Source: Mugil cephalus (taxonomy: Eukaryota; Chordata; Actinopteri; Mugiliformes; Mugilidae). From it: a DNA stretch of 64,000 nt. The notes under the pieces were generated by a model. It was given only the letters and a program-made list of their open reading frames with translations, was not told where the DNA came from and searched no databases. This document shows positions 37,301 to 45,580 of the stretch, in pieces (the stretch's first letter is position 1; each line of letters begins with the position of its first letter). The DNA lies in contig NC_061781.1 of assembly GCF_022458985.1 (NCBI RefSeq), positions 1,070,001 to 1,134,000 of the forward strand, in the 5' to 3' direction. The translations under genes and the position numbers were made by a program.

Positions 37301-39262
37301 CACAGGCTTGTTTGATTCTGTCATGACTAATCAAATAGCTAACATTATCTTATTTTGGCTAAAATAGCTATAACATCATGAGATCTTGTTTAGCACAGGC
37401 TAACTTTACCCTGTTTTGAGTAAAGTGATTCAGTAAAGAATTTGAAGGTAAAGGGGGGAAAATATAACCTGCTGGGATGCCTGCAGAGCTGAGGCATCCA
37501 GTTATCAAACATCATCAGCATGTTGTCTGAAAATAACAGGAAGTACTACAGTTCTGGTAACGCGCACACAAACAGCTCTTCCTTCCTTGACAACAGATCA
37601 GAAGATATAACGGAGACATGATGAAAAGTTCAACTTTACAGCAGCCTGAAGCATGACGGAGAGGAAGGAGAATCCCAGAAACTGTTGAATGTCCACTAAA
37701 GAAGAATACAGTTAAATATTCTTTGATTTCAGATTGTCTAATTTTTTGCTGGTTTTCTTAATTTTATTAAAATAAATTCAATATTTTTTGACTTTTGTCT
37801 GTAAAATGTCAGTAAATGGTACACATACGTTCAAATATTTTAGTGTCAGTGTTTAGTGTTTGTTTACGTACACAGAACTTCAATGCCCTTTACTGGTTTC
37901 AGTGCTTAAAAAATGAATATTTAATAGTTTAGATGCTGTAATGGGATTGTATTCAAGTGTGTCTCCTTGGAAGAAAATCTTATCAGAGTAGTCCTTCTTG
38001 GGTTGAATGTTTGTGAGTACTAACACAAAATAGATTACATTTTTGAAATTGTATTATCACCTTGGTGGAAGAAGATTTTAATTTCTTTAATTGGTAAACT
38101 GTAAAAATAAAACAAATAAACAATACATGTAAAATGGTTTGATAAATAATATCCATTAATAAGTAAATAACTACTTCCTTAGTTACATCGATTCAGAATT
38201 TTAAGTACCAATACAACTGGTTTGCTGTTATGTGTAAAATCTTAGCTAGCTATACCTGCTAAGCTAATCGTGTAGTAATTTAAATTTTTTTAGCTGAGGT
38301 AACTATGTTAATTCACACAAACTAACTTCAAATAATATGATTTAGCCAAAATTAGCACACTGGAAACAGGCTACCAACCACGGGTTGATTGTCACCTCTA
38401 AATCTAGCTGTTTTAAAATTTTATTTTAAATTTTTAAAAGCAATAAACAGGAAGTCCGAGCAGAGCCTTCTTTGCTAAGCTAGGGTAGTTAGCTTACTAG
38501 GCTAGTTAGCTAAACCCGCTAAATTGATAGTGTAGGTATTAATTAATTCATCACTTAATAAATATTTTTTTCAATTACATTTCAACAAACTTCGTGGCAA
38601 ATTTAGAGGAAAATTAATCAGATTTTTAAATTTCATTAAAGACTCGTAATTTAGCTATAGATAGCGCACTAGCATCCTCTAGCTAAAGTCTCTATATTAT
38701 GATTTTACCTCTAGTCCTGTTTTTTAAATATTATTTTTCTGAATAATTTGAGATTTCATGACATCTTCTTTTAATTAAAAAAAAAATAAAATAAAAAAAA
38801 ACTTGTCCAGTTAAATTGGTGCAGTTGAAAATATATTATTTACTTTTTAGATTTTTGCGGATTTCATTTTAATATTTAAATTAAAGTATAAATATTCAGA
38901 TGTATTTAAACACTTTGGCTTCAAAGTGTTTAAATAAATCTGAAGCTTTCTGTGGCGGAAGGAAACTGATCAGGAAGTGCTGTCTGTCCTCATTTTAACG
39001 GATCAACGACGTTAACAACAAAATCGGGACATTAAGTTTTAATCAGATTTATGGAGGCATTCTATGAACATTTTGCACGATAAAAATCTGCTTATTATTC
39101 CTGTGTGTGTTGGAGTAAAGGGCCGGAGTGGCCGCACGGACACAGGCGGTGATATTAAATCAGATCAGCAACTCTTACAGGAGGAGAATTGCTGCCTGTC
39201 TGCATGCTAAGCTAACAGCTAACAGCGGCTCGTACCTGGTCGGCCAGTTTGAGGACAGCCAT
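9521..39262 (-). CDS. ankrd44: ankrd44, PP6 regulatory ankyrin repeat subunit B (28 coding exons, complete)
   Basis: The predicted product is 1055 residues made almost wholly of ankyrin repeats. The human homologue is described as a putative regulatory subunit of protein phosphatase 6 that recruits phosphoprotein substrates. Exons were placed by splice sites; phases agree at all 27 junctions and the lengths sum to 3168 nt. The start MAVLKLADQ and end [10 protein letters not shown] match ANKRD44. The repeat-free acidic insert in exons 15-17 ([12 protein letters not shown], then [13 protein letters not shown]) and [10 protein letters not shown] in exon 22 separate it from the paralogues ANKRD28 and ANKRD52. 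Repeats show the usual TPLHxAA and LLLxxGA pattern. Neighbour sf3b1, upstream on the same strand, agrees with human 2q33 order. The coding sequence is intact, without stops or frameshifts. Introns range from about 100 bases to 7 kb. Confidence 0.96.
10924..11015 (-). CDS. ankrd44: ankrd44 exon 27
   Basis: Encodes (T)[14 protein letters not shown] through VDEN(G); donor gtagga. Confidence 0.95.
11222..11304 (-). CDS. ankrd44: ankrd44 exon 26
   Basis: Encodes [15 protein letters not shown] through NATNAALQ(T); acceptor ctgcag, donor gtgagt. Confidence 0.95.
11400..11476 (-). CDS. ankrd44: ankrd44 exon 25
   Basis: Encodes (E)[16 protein letters not shown] through LHLACSN; donor gtacat. Confidence 0.94.
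11566..11711 (-). CDS. ankrd44: ankrd44 exon 24
   Basis: Encodes (R)[14 protein letters not shown] through GRVGAL(E), one full ankyrin repeat and part of the next; donor gtacgg. Confidence 0.94.
11806..11889 (-). CDS. ankrd44: ankrd44 exon 23
   Basis: Encodes (V)[16 protein letters not shown] through CKDAKD(R); donor gtgaga. Confidence 0.94.
11978..12065 (-). CDS. ankrd44: ankrd44 exon 22
   Basis: Encodes (G)[14 protein letters not shown] through [10 protein letters not shown](V), a stretch characteristic of ANKRD44 among its paralogues. Confidence 0.95.
12417..12639 (-). CDS. ankrd44: ankrd44 exon 21
   Basis: Encodes [16 protein letters not shown], then [20 protein letters not shown] and ends LHWACYY(G). 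The acceptor tgtacag was chosen over an AG 15 bases further in, because only it restores the expected spacing before the ankyrin helix. Confidence 0.93.
12728..12970. repeat. Degraded interspersed repeat (tatatagcac family)
   Basis: Starts ttttatatagcacta and contains cacacagtcacaccctgg and cagctgccctggggcag. These words resemble the less decayed members at 21702-21812 and 41053-41311. It looks noncoding. Confidence 0.45.
13641..13758 (-). CDS. ankrd44: ankrd44 exon 20
   Basis: Encodes (Q)[19 protein letters not shown] through LTALHLG; donor gtaagc. Confidence 0.95.
13846..13933 (-). CDS. ankrd44: ankrd44 exon 19
   Basis: Encodes (V)[17 protein letters not shown] through VADSQG(Q); acceptor ctgcag, donor gtgagt. 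Confidence 0.95.
14245..14446 (-). CDS. ankrd44: ankrd44 exon 18
   Basis: Encodes [32 protein letters not shown] and ends GRTPVHLA(V): two ankyrin repeats. Confidence 0.95.
14557..14628 (-). CDS. ankrd44: ankrd44 exon 17
   Basis: Encodes [18 protein letters not shown] followed by SPLHLA. The acidic spacer is typical of ANKRD44 at this place. Confidence 0.93.
14935..15370 (-). mobile_element. Tc1/mariner transposase fragment
   Basis: The minus-strand translation contains [20 protein letters not shown] and [17 protein letters not shown]. These resemble the catalytic-core segments of teleost Tc1-like transposases (GxQISSRTVxREL and ItKxNAKrRxqWC). The downstream part, matching wtleqW, continues below the internal 7-mer repeat. 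It is a heavily mutated relic inside an ankrd44 intron. Confidence 0.6.
15067..15118. repeat. 7-bp tandem repeat (CAGACAC)n
   Basis: About seven perfect copies of CAGACAC, sitting inside the Tc1 relic. Both flanks carry an actgcatc(t/a)g word, as if a single coding word had expanded. Confidence 0.95.
15485..16301. mobile_element. Fold-back element with ~225-bp inverted arms
   Basis: The left arm (about 15485-15710) and the right arm (about 16075-16301) are imperfect reverse complements along their whole length. Shared words include gatgc-tgacgctcttgac, ttattcatcgtg and gtaatatctaattctgcacc. A spacer of about 365 bases carries an inner, shorter inverted pair around gcctccatggcact (near 15725 and 15825). 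No coding region was seen. It is likely a non-autonomous DNA transposon. Confidence 0.7.
16307..16435. repeat. Compound tetranucleotide microsatellite (TCTA)n(TCCA)n
   Basis: About 22 TCTA units run directly into about 10 TCCA units, abutting the right end of the fold-back element. Confidence 0.97.
16557..16668 (-). CDS. ankrd44: ankrd44 exon 16
   Basis: Encodes (L)[19 protein letters not shown] through GHRHCLEL; acceptor gttgcag, donor gtcagt. Confidence 0.95.
16788..16853 (-). CDS. ankrd44: ankrd44 exon 15
   Basis: A 22-codon exon encoding (R)[16 protein letters not shown] then EKEAA(L). It is not an ankyrin repeat: it is the charged insert that marks ANKRD44 against ANKRD28. It is too short to appear as an open frame of its own and was placed by phase and acceptor tttcacag. 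Confidence 0.9.
17370..17510 (-). CDS. ankrd44: ankrd44 exon 14
   Basis: Encodes (R)[18 protein letters not shown] through [12 protein letters not shown](R); donor gtaagt. Confidence 0.95.
17636..17704 (-). CDS. ankrd44: ankrd44 exon 13
   Basis: Encodes (G)[18 protein letters not shown] then DNCG(R); donor gtaaga. Confidence 0.95.
17986..18049 (-). CDS. ankrd44: ankrd44 exon 12
   Basis: Encodes (G)[20 protein letters not shown](G); acceptor ctgcag, donor gtgagt. Confidence 0.95.
18480..18790. repeat. Two tandem copies of a ~200-bp intronic segment
   Basis: The block near 18510-18610 (gctagcagtcagctaccact, then aaccaacaa and aactagcctagcca) recurs with the same word order near 18705-18775. 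It is a local duplication with no coding sign. Confidence 0.55.
19010..19790 (-). mobile_element. R2-like LINE polymerase C-terminal relic
   Basis: The minus-strand readings contain [40 protein letters not shown] and, in another frame, [19 protein letters not shown] followed by [10 protein letters not shown]. This is the familiar post-RT region of R2-like (restriction-like endonuclease) retroelements in fish and invertebrates. Frameshifts split it. No RT core remains here. Confidence 0.55.
19838..21425 (+). mobile_element. L1-type LINE ORF2 fragment
   Basis: Plus-strand translations give [12 protein letters not shown] (an RT catalytic YADD box changed to YAND), then [30 protein letters not shown] and WHNPMIKIG, down to a C-terminal CWKCQKD-like segment near 21130. 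Frame breaks at about 20090 and 20360 split it. The 5' part is missing, and it abuts the 5' end of the oppositely oriented R2-like relic. The element is dead. Confidence 0.7.
21702..21812. repeat. Interspersed repeat (tatatagcac family), partial
   Basis: From gtaaatggtcttgctcttat through the cacacaagcacacacaca end it is nearly identical to the first ~110 bases of the copy at 41053. Confidence 0.75.
22740..23245 (+). mobile_element. Decayed L1-like ORF2 fragment
   Basis: An A/C-rich region whose plus-strand readings, in several frames, resemble the region downstream of RT in L1/Tx1-type elements: [31 protein letters not shown] and [10 protein letters not shown]. There are many stops. The assignment rests on these short resemblances. 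Confidence 0.4.
23725..24455. mobile_element. hAT-like element with inverted ends, enclosing a short inverted-repeat element
   Basis: The left end reads caggggttttcaaagtgtgg. The right end, reverse-complemented, reads cagtgtttttcaaagtgtg. These short inverted ends fit hAT-type transposons. The interior, from about 24010 to 24385, is a reversed, diverged copy of the element at 27318-27887 (words tgtcttttcagc, taatacggccc, gtggagcatgcgca). No transposase was seen. Confidence 0.5.
24981..25063 (-). CDS. ankrd44: ankrd44 exon 11
   Basis: Encodes (R)[17 protein letters not shown] through CCRKLLSS(G); acceptor ctgaag, donor gtaaga. The following intron (24980-18050) is the longest in the gene and TE-rich. 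Confidence 0.95.
25150..25264 (-). CDS. ankrd44: ankrd44 exon 10
   Basis: Encodes (G)[19 protein letters not shown] through TSGADCT(R); acceptor ttccag, donor gtgtgt. Confidence 0.96.
25344..25422 (-). CDS. ankrd44: ankrd44 exon 9
   Basis: Encodes [17 protein letters not shown] through QTLIQN(G). Confidence 0.96.
26133..26345 (-). CDS. ankrd44: ankrd44 exon 8
   Basis: Encodes [37 protein letters not shown] and ends NGADVNVQ. It covers two ankyrin repeats, very close to the human protein. Confidence 0.96.
26842..26984 (-). CDS. ankrd44: ankrd44 exon 7
   Basis: Encodes (G)[19 protein letters not shown] through LLNLAVE; acceptor ctgcag, donor gtcaag. Confidence 0.95.
27090..27177 (-). CDS. 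ankrd44: ankrd44 exon 6
   Basis: Encodes [20 protein letters not shown] through LHWAAFM(G); acceptor ttgtag, donor gtaata. Confidence 0.95.
27318..27887 (+). mobile_element. Short inverted-repeat DNA element, best copy
   Basis: The left end is cagtgtgtttacatgcagcg and the right end is cgtgcatgtaaacgcactg, which are near-perfect inverted repeats. The interior is noncoding. Related copies are at 54033-54516 and 63678-64000 (same strand), and a reversed one lies within 24010-24385. A non-autonomous DNA transposon (MITE) is the best reading; the superfamily is not assigned. Clear target duplications were not found. Confidence 0.7.
28438..28638 (-). CDS. ankrd44: ankrd44 exon 5
   Basis: Encodes [36 protein letters not shown] at the end; donor gtactg. 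It covers two ankyrin repeats. Confidence 0.96.
28796..29060. repeat. Imperfect ~45-bp minisatellite
   Basis: Roughly five degenerate units built from ctgctaatagtagc and ttcctagc-tccc blocks. The element is intronic. Confidence 0.8.
29632..29702 (-). CDS. ankrd44: ankrd44 exon 4
   Basis: Encodes (G)[19 protein letters not shown] then SRSE; donor gtaaac. Nearly identical to the human repeat. Confidence 0.96.
29703..31226. other. ankrd44 intron 3 with possible DNA-transposon debris
   Basis: Contains agggctgtcaaaattaa near 29824, a common start of fish hAT-like repeats, and AT-rich sequence. No second end was identified. Confidence 0.35.
31227..31305 (-). CDS. ankrd44: ankrd44 exon 3
   Basis: Encodes [20 protein letters not shown] through LLIIS(G); acceptor cctcag, donor gtaaag. 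Confidence 0.96.
32300..32880 (+). mobile_element. Tc1-like transposon fragment
   Basis: Begins cactgcctggccaaaaaagt, a Tc1-type terminal word. It later encodes [20 protein letters not shown], matching the DDE-domain region of Tc1 transposases, and breaks off near 32880. A sister copy lies at 48200-48850. Confidence 0.65.
33351..33434 (-). CDS. ankrd44: ankrd44 exon 2
   Basis: Encodes [20 protein letters not shown] then KSEDINAL; acceptor ctacag, donor gtgagg. Confidence 0.95.
33435..39235. other. ankrd44 intron 1
   Basis: AT-rich 5.8-kb first intron. A short (ATTAAC)n run lies near 35850. No coding similarity or clear mobile element was recognised. Confidence 0.6.
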
Positions 39263-39830
39263 CTCCGGGTCAGCTCCGGCTGCTCATCCACTCCCCTCCC
39301 GACACCGTAGCACCATGCACTGGGTGATGCTGCTCCCCGCTCCGCCTCCTCCTTCCTCCGCTTCCTCCCGCGGGACCTCAGGCGATCGTACGTTTCAGGT
39401 TCGCAGTTCTCTGGCGGGCAATAGTGGTGATGGCGAAGGCCGGGCCGAGCACCATCGGCTCCGCTTCTACTGACGCTATCTGCGGCGACGCTGCCGAGCA
39501 GAGGCGGCCGCTCGGAGGTCGCGGGGAGGCAACAGGAACGGCTCGACTCCCCGGTGTAAACAATCCACATCTACGGCTACTTCTGTTTCTGTTCACCGTG
39601 CTTCACGAAGCTCCCGGCCGTCTCCCCGACACATGCATCATCCGCTGAGGGCTCCCTCCTCCCGGGTCTGCAGAGCCTCTCTCCTCCCGGAGAGGCAGCC
39701 AGGCTGAAGTCAGCTGAACGGAGGTCACACAGGAAGTCGGTATCTCTCCTCCTCTCAGATGCAGATAGTGGAGGAGAAGCTTCCTCAGCATCAACGTTCT
39801 CGCTGCTGCCATCATCTGGAGGCACAGACA
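39230..39830 (-). promoter_or_regulatory. ankrd44: CpG-rich promoter and 5' UTR of ankrd44
   Basis: The only strongly CG-dense stretch in an otherwise AT-rich window, holding many CpGs (for example gcggccgctcgg near 39505). It covers exon 1 and the sequence just upstream. No TATA box was obvious. The open frames in it on both strands are likely byproducts of GC content. Confidence 0.55.
39236..39262 (-). CDS. ankrd44: ankrd44 exon 1 (start codon)
   Basis: Nine codons, MAVLKLADQ, match the ANKRD44/ANKRD28 start and end at donor gtacga in phase 0 with exon 2. The ATG is at 39262-39260 in context GGAGATGG. Confidence 0.93.
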
Positions 39831-41052
39831 CACTTTAGCAGCATCCGAGGTGACGGATTTAAAATAATCTCTCCTGCCAGGATTCAGGATTAACTCGATT
39901 TACACATGATTGAAATATGATTTAAAGCCCTTTATACCCAATTTAAATCTGGTAAACCTGGACATTACTTAAACTTTCAATTTGAGTGTGTCCTTTAAAC
40001 GGTCCCAAAGTGCCATGGCCCAGAAGTGCAAAACACAACACAATAAAAACATTAAAGTAGCAGCTTTATTTCAGCACAACTCAGGAAAAACATTAGTACA
40101 ACAAAACTTAAACAACAACCACACAAGATTAATGACAAAAGCAATAAATAAATAAATAAATGAAAATTACACATGAAATAACCACAAAAGACATAACAGT
40201 GTTTCAGAAAATGGAGAGAACACAATAAGATAAATAAACAACAAGAGGAGCAAACGCAACACAATAAAAAGACAAAAAATGAAGTCAACTTCATCAACAA
40301 TATTCACAAAAATTAAATCACAGTAAGGAAAAACAATAAATAAATAACTATATTTACATTTCATTGTTTTTGGATAATGCAAATTTAAATACAGTATAAG
40401 ACAAAGATAATACAAGTGAGAATACATCAGAGAAAATATCTGAGCAGACTGCAGAAACTAGAAAAATTGAGGTAAGAACTGCTTAATGCATTGTTCACCC
40501 TCCTACCTTCAATTTTTCTAACGCTCTTTATCCTTGGTATCAATTGGACCCCAGCAATTTAAACAATTTTCATTACATTCATATGTCAGGTATTTTATAT
40601 TTGCTTGACTACCTAAATAATTCTTTAAATAAAAACAAATCCTCCCATCTCACCCATATCCATCCAGAATACCTGTTACACAATTCTGGAGTAATATGCA
40701 GATAATCATAAAATCTCACTGATTGACCTTAAATTGGAAAGAGATTCATTTAAGTGGCTTTATCTTATATGAATTTTTAAATTCATATTCTTGTTATCTA
40801 TCTAACATTTAGTATGAAAAACTATTGTCACAACTATTATCAAGAATAATAACATATTAGGTCCAGGCCAGTCAGCGCCCCCTTTAAATTAGCAAAAGTC
40901 ATTAAATACAAAGCAAAATATATTTGACGTTAAACATTGCATGGGGTTAAAGTGACCCCCAAAGATAAGAGGAGGGTTAAAAACTGGAAGGCTAGAGGGG
41001 AACCGTTGTCTCTGAGGAAGAAATGTAGTTGAAAAAAGATCCTGATTGATGG
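39831..41052. other. Intergenic region, nothing recognised
   Basis: A/T-rich. It includes a stretch (40020-40430) rich in caca and aataaa words whose long minus-strand open frame is Leu/Phe/Cys low complexity and not credible. Confidence 0.5.
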
Positions 41053-41311
41053 TGATGGTAAATGGTCTTGCTCTTATATAGCGCTTTTCTACCTACCCAA
41101 AGGTACTCAAAGCACTTTTACAGTCAGAGACACATCCACCCATCCGCTCACACAAGCACACACACATTCACACACCAGCGCCAGTTGCACTGGGAGCAAC
41201 TGGGGGTTCTTGCTCAAGGACACTTCGGCATATGGCACACTCAGGGGATCGAACTGCTAACCCTTCGGTTCATGGATAATCCGCTCTACCTACTGAGCCA
41301 TAGCTGCCCCC
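41053..41311. repeat. Interspersed repeat (tatatagcgc family), fullest copy
   Basis: Runs from gtaaatggtcttgctcttat to actgagccatagctgcccc, including ctcaaggacacttcggc. It is a very common arrangement in teleost noncoding DNA. A partial copy is at 21702 and a decayed one at 12728. Confidence 0.7.
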
Positions 41312-41360
41312 AAATTTATTAAACATTTGGTGAAATCAAATTGAAGAAAAACAACAGTAG

Positions 41361-41373
41361 AACTCAGGGTTGT
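41361..41373. repeat. Left target-site duplication of the Penelope-like composite
   Basis: AACTCAGGGTTGT, repeated exactly at 48159-48171. Confidence 0.85.
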
Positions 41374-41643
41374 CCAAAAAAGCGTTGAATAAGGTCAGCT
41401 GGACTTGTAGAATTTCTTGAAGACGTTTCGCCACTCATCCGAGTAGCTTCTTCAGTTCTGATGAACTAGTGGGAAATTGAGGTTTAAATAGGAAAAAACT
41501 CTGTGGGTAGCACCCACCAGAAACTTGCTTGACCAGAAGACTGGGGTCACTAATTACCATAATGGCTGATACTTACCTGTCCTTGAATGGGGGGAAACTG
41601 TGTGCCTAGGCTAACTTACCCTATGAATAGAGCTCTAACGAGG

Positions 41644-43023
41644 CTATTGTCCATGGGAACCTGGAGGCTCAGTGTGTGAATGTTGTTGAAACTTCTTGGG
41701 GACAGAAGTCAAAACTGAATTATAAATAGTTGGTAAATGAAATCTCAGTCCACCTCCTCTGTTTAGAGAAGGTTTCTCCATTTTGACATAGATGGCTTCC
41801 TTAACTCCTCTCTCAAACCATCTGTCCTCTCTGGCCAGGACTTTGACGTTGTTATCCTCAAAGGAGTGTCCTTTGTCCTTCAGGTGGAGGTGGACTGCTG
41901 AGTCGTTTCCTGATGAGCTGGCTCTCCTGTGTTGGGCCATGCGCTTGTGTATGGGTTGTTTGGTTTCCCCAATGTACAGGTCTGTACATTCCTCGCTACA
42001 CTGAACCGCGTACACTACATTGCTCTGTTTCTGTCTAGGTGTTTTGTCCTTGGGGTGGACCAGTTTCTGTCTTAGGGTGTTTCCAGGTTTGAAATAAACT
42101 GGGATGCGGTGTTTACCAAAAATTCTCCTTAGTTTCTCTGATACCCCAGCTATGTAGGGGATGGTGATGTTCTTCCTTCTGTTTTGTTCCTCTTCCCTGT
42201 CCTTCCTGGGATATCTTTTTGAGCCTTTGACAAAGGCCCAGTTGGGATATCCGCATGTCTTGAGGGTTTGTTTAATGTGTGTTCCCTCCTTGTCCTTGCC
42301 ATCCTGTCTGGTGGGGACAGTCTGTGCTCGGTGCTGGAGGGTTCTGATGACTCCCAGTTTGTGTTCCAGGGGGTGGTGTGAGTCAAATAACAGGTGTTGG
42401 TCTGTGTGTGTGGGTTTCCTATATACTTCTATGTTGAGGCTTCGATCTTCTTCAACACGTACCAAACAGTCCAAAAAGGCCAGACAGGCCCCGCTGATGT
42501 CCTCCCTGGTGAACTTGATGTTGCTGTCCACTGTGTTGATGTGTTTAGTGAAAGATTCCACCTCCTTTGTCTTGATTTTAACCCAGGTGTCGTCCACATA
42601 TCTGTACCAGTGGGTGGGAGTGGGACCTGCAAAGGTGTCCAGAGCTCTGGTCTCTACTTCCTCCATGTAGAGATTGGCCACGATCGGTGACACTGGGGAC
42701 CCCATCGCACAGCCGTGTTTTTGCCTGTAGAAACCTCCATTGAACTGAAAGTAGGTGGTGGTCAGGCACAGGTCGAGTAACACACAGACTTGTTCTGGGG
42801 TGAGGTTGGTTCTTGAGGCCAAGGTGTCATCCTTTTGTAGTTTTTTCCTTACTACATCCGTGGCTTCTCTCGTGGGGATGCAGGTGAACAGAGAGGTGAC
42901 ATCAAAGGACACGATGGTTTCTTCTGGGTCCAGTGTGATGTCCTTGACTTTGTTCACAAAGTCCCTGGAGTTTTCGATGTGGTGTGGGGTGTTGCCTACT
43001 AATGGAGAGAGGATGGATGCCAA
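41644..43023 (-). pseudogene. PLE unit A: RT C-terminal half plus GIY-YIG nuclease frame
   Basis: 459 codons from MASILSPLVGNTP to the stop. Holds RT motifs A to E and the GIY-YIG domain (residues about 340-420), with HKRMAQHRRASS after the YIG box. It is separated from its N-terminal half by the frameshift and is not expected to be translated on its own. Confidence 0.85.
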
Positions 43024-43057
43024 ATGCTTGGCAATGTTATATGTGACAGAGTTGATG

Positions 43058-44143
43058 CTACTGACAATGGGTCTGAGTGGGGCTCCCTCCTTGTGTATTT
43101 TGGGGAGACCATAAATACACGGTGTGGCTTCCCCTGGGTACAGACGGTAATAAAGGAGTCTGTCGATGACCTTCTCCTTTTCCAGTTGTTGTAGGTAGTT
43201 TATTATTCTGGTTTTGTAGATGTTGGTTGGGTCGCGGTCTCAGTGTCTCATAAGTGTCTTGGTCGTTGAGGAGGTTGTTCATTTTTGCCTGGTAGTCCAC
43301 CGTGTTTAACACCACTGTGCATCTCCCTTTGTCTGCTGGCAGGATCGTGATGTCCCGGTCTTTCTGCAGTGATACTAGCGCCTTCCTTTCCTGGGGGGTG
43401 ATGTTCGATGGTGGTGTTTTTGCACTGGCGAGGGCTGATGTTATTTCCAGTCTGAGTTGTTCGGCTTCTGTGTTTGTCAGTTTGTTGTTCTTGATGGCAG
43501 ACTCTGTAGCAGTGATGAGGTCTACCACTGGAATCTGTTCTGGTGTTATGGCGAAGTTTAGTCCTTTGGCCAGGATCTCATTCTCTGGTTGCGTGAGTTC
43601 TCTGTGCGATAGGTTCTGGACCCACTTCTTCTGGATGCCCTGCTGCGTGGTGTGGGCATCCTTCTTCCTCCATGTCAGTTCTTCCGACTTGTGTTTTCTG
43701 TTGTGCCTAGTTTGCAAAACCTGGAATTTGCGTTTCTGTCGTTCCTTACCTTTTGTGTGTTGTGTGATCTGGGCCTTTTCCACAAATTTGGAGACTTTCT
43801 CCAGGATGTCCTCAGGTAGCTGCGAAGTTAGTTTGCAGAAGCAGTGTTCGGCCTCGGATTTGAGAGCGTCGATGGTGAAATTGACCTGTCTCACTCTCTC
43901 GTTGAGCAGCTGGGCTTGAGCTTTCTGGAGAATTTGTTCCGCTTTGAAGCCCTTTACGGTGGAGCCTATGTGTAGGCTGGTGGGAATAATCTTGTGTTGT
44001 CTGCATCTCAAGTTGAACCGAAGGTGGTTCCTGTAGTCTGCAAGTTTCCTCGAGGTCCTCTCATATTCCCGCACTAGTCGAAGGGTGCTGGTCCCAAAGT
44101 GCGTAGCAATATGTCTGTGAAGGTTCTCAGTCATCCAGGTCAT
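43058..44143 (-). pseudogene. PLE unit A: N-terminal frame
   Basis: 361 codons starting MTWMTENLHRHIA. The last ~65 residues are out of frame after the 1-base insertion. It supplies the 85 N-terminal residues that unit C lacks. Confidence 0.8.
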
Positions 44144-44149
44144 GGTAAT

Positions 44150-45580
44150 CCAAAAAAGCGTTGAATAAGGTCAGCTGGACTTGTAGAATTTCTTGAAGAC
44201 GTTTCGCCACTCATCCGAGTAGCTTCTTCAGTTCTGATGAACTAGTGGGAAATTGAGGTTTAAATAGGAAAAAACTCTGTGGGTAGCACCCACCAGAAAC
44301 TTGCTTGACCAGAAGACTGGGGTCACTAATTACCATAATGGCTGATACTTACCTGTCCTTGAATGGGGGGAAACTGTGTGCCTAGGCTAACTTACCCTAT
44401 GAATAGAGCTCTAACGAGGCTATTGTCCATGGGAACCTGGAGGCTCAGTGTGTGAATGTTGTTGAAACTTCTTGGGGACAGAAGTCAAAACTGAATTATA
44501 AATAGTTGGTAAATGAAATCTCAGTCCACCTCCTCTGTTTAGAGAAGGTTTCTCCATTTTGACATAGATGGCTTCCTTAACTCCTCTCTCAAACCATCTG
44601 TCCTCTCTGGCCAGGACTTTGACGTTGTTATCCTCAAAGGAGTGTCCTTTGTCCTTCAGGTGGAGGTGGACTGCTGAGTCGTTTCCTGATGAGCTGGCTC
44701 TCCTGTGTTGGGCCATGCGCTTGTGTATGGGTTGTTTGGTTTCCCCAATGTACAGGTCTGTACATTCCTCGCTACACTGAACCGCGTACACTACATTGCT
44801 CTGTTTCTGTCTAGGTGTTTTGTCCTTGGGGTGGACCAGTTTCTGTCTTAGGGTGTTTCCAGGTTTGAAATAAACTGGGATGCGGTGTTTACCAAAAATT
44901 CTCCTTAGTTTCTCTGATACCCCAGCTATGTAGGGGATGGTGATGTTCTTCCTTCTGTTTTGTTCCTCTTCCCTGTCCTTCCTGGGATATCTTTTTGAGC
45001 CTTTGACAAAGGCCCAGTTGGGATATCCGCATGTCTTGAGGGTTTGTTTAATGTGTGTTCCCTCCTTGTCCTTGCCATCCTGTCTGGTGGGGACAGTCTG
45101 TGCTCGGTGCTGGAGGGTTCTGATGACTCCCAGTTTGTGTTCCAGGGGGTGGTGTGAGTCAAATAACAGGTGTTGGTCTGTGTGTGTGGGTTTCCTATAT
45201 ACTTCTATGTTGAGGCTTCGATCTTCTTCAACACGTACCAAACAGTCCAAAAAGGCCAGACAGGCCCCGCTGATGTCCTCCCTGGTGAACTTGATGTTGC
45301 TGTCCACTGTGTTGATGTGTTTAGTGAAAGATTCCACCTCCTTTGTCTTGATTTTAACCCAGGTGTCGTCCACATATCTGTACCAGTGGGTGGGAGTGGG
45401 ACCTGCAAAGGTGTCCAGAGCTCTGGTCTCTACTTCCTCCATGTAGAGATTGGCCACGATCGGTGACACTGGGGACCCCATCGCACAGCCGTGTTTTTGC
45501 CTGTAGAAACCTCCATTGAACTGAAAGTAGGTGGTGGTCAGGCACAGGTCGAGTAACACACAGACTTGTTCTGGGGTGAG
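44150..45580 (-). mobile_element. Penelope-like element unit B (5'-truncated)
   Basis: Directly upstream of unit A on the minus strand, joined 3' end to 5' start. It covers the RT from LTPEQVCVLLD through the GIY-YIG domain and the 3' noncoding end. The protein is identical to unit C over its length. Its 5' limit is an abrupt junction at 45580/45581. Confidence 0.9.

Larger units (their letters stand above)
41374..44149 (-). mobile_element. Penelope-like element unit A (full length, frameshifted)
   Basis: On the minus strand this 2776-bp unit starts at attaccATGACC and ends at cgcttttttgg. The reading frame starts MTWMTENLHRHIATHFG and carries an N-terminal region, an RT with FDVTSLFTCIP (motif A) and YRYVDDTWV (motif C), and a C-terminal GIY-YIG-type nuclease with LYIGETKQPIHKRM. 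A 1-base insertion near 43234, compared with unit C, splits it into 44143-43058 and 43023-41644 frames. It moves by target-primed reverse transcription. The other units match it almost perfectly. Confidence 0.9.

Noticed and set aside
39249-39833. Several overlapping frames of 70-130 codons on both strands
   Set aside because: Byproducts of the CpG-rich promoter region, where stop codons are rare; no family recognised.
40052-40427. Minus-strand Leu/Phe/Cys-rich frames resembling membrane segments
   Set aside because: Low-complexity translation of an A/C-rich stretch, without splice or start context.
42161-42670. Long plus-strand open frame (169 codons), repeated at 44937 and inverted at 46825
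   Set aside because: Antisense shadow of the Penelope-like RT/nuclease frame; it recurs only because the unit is repeated.
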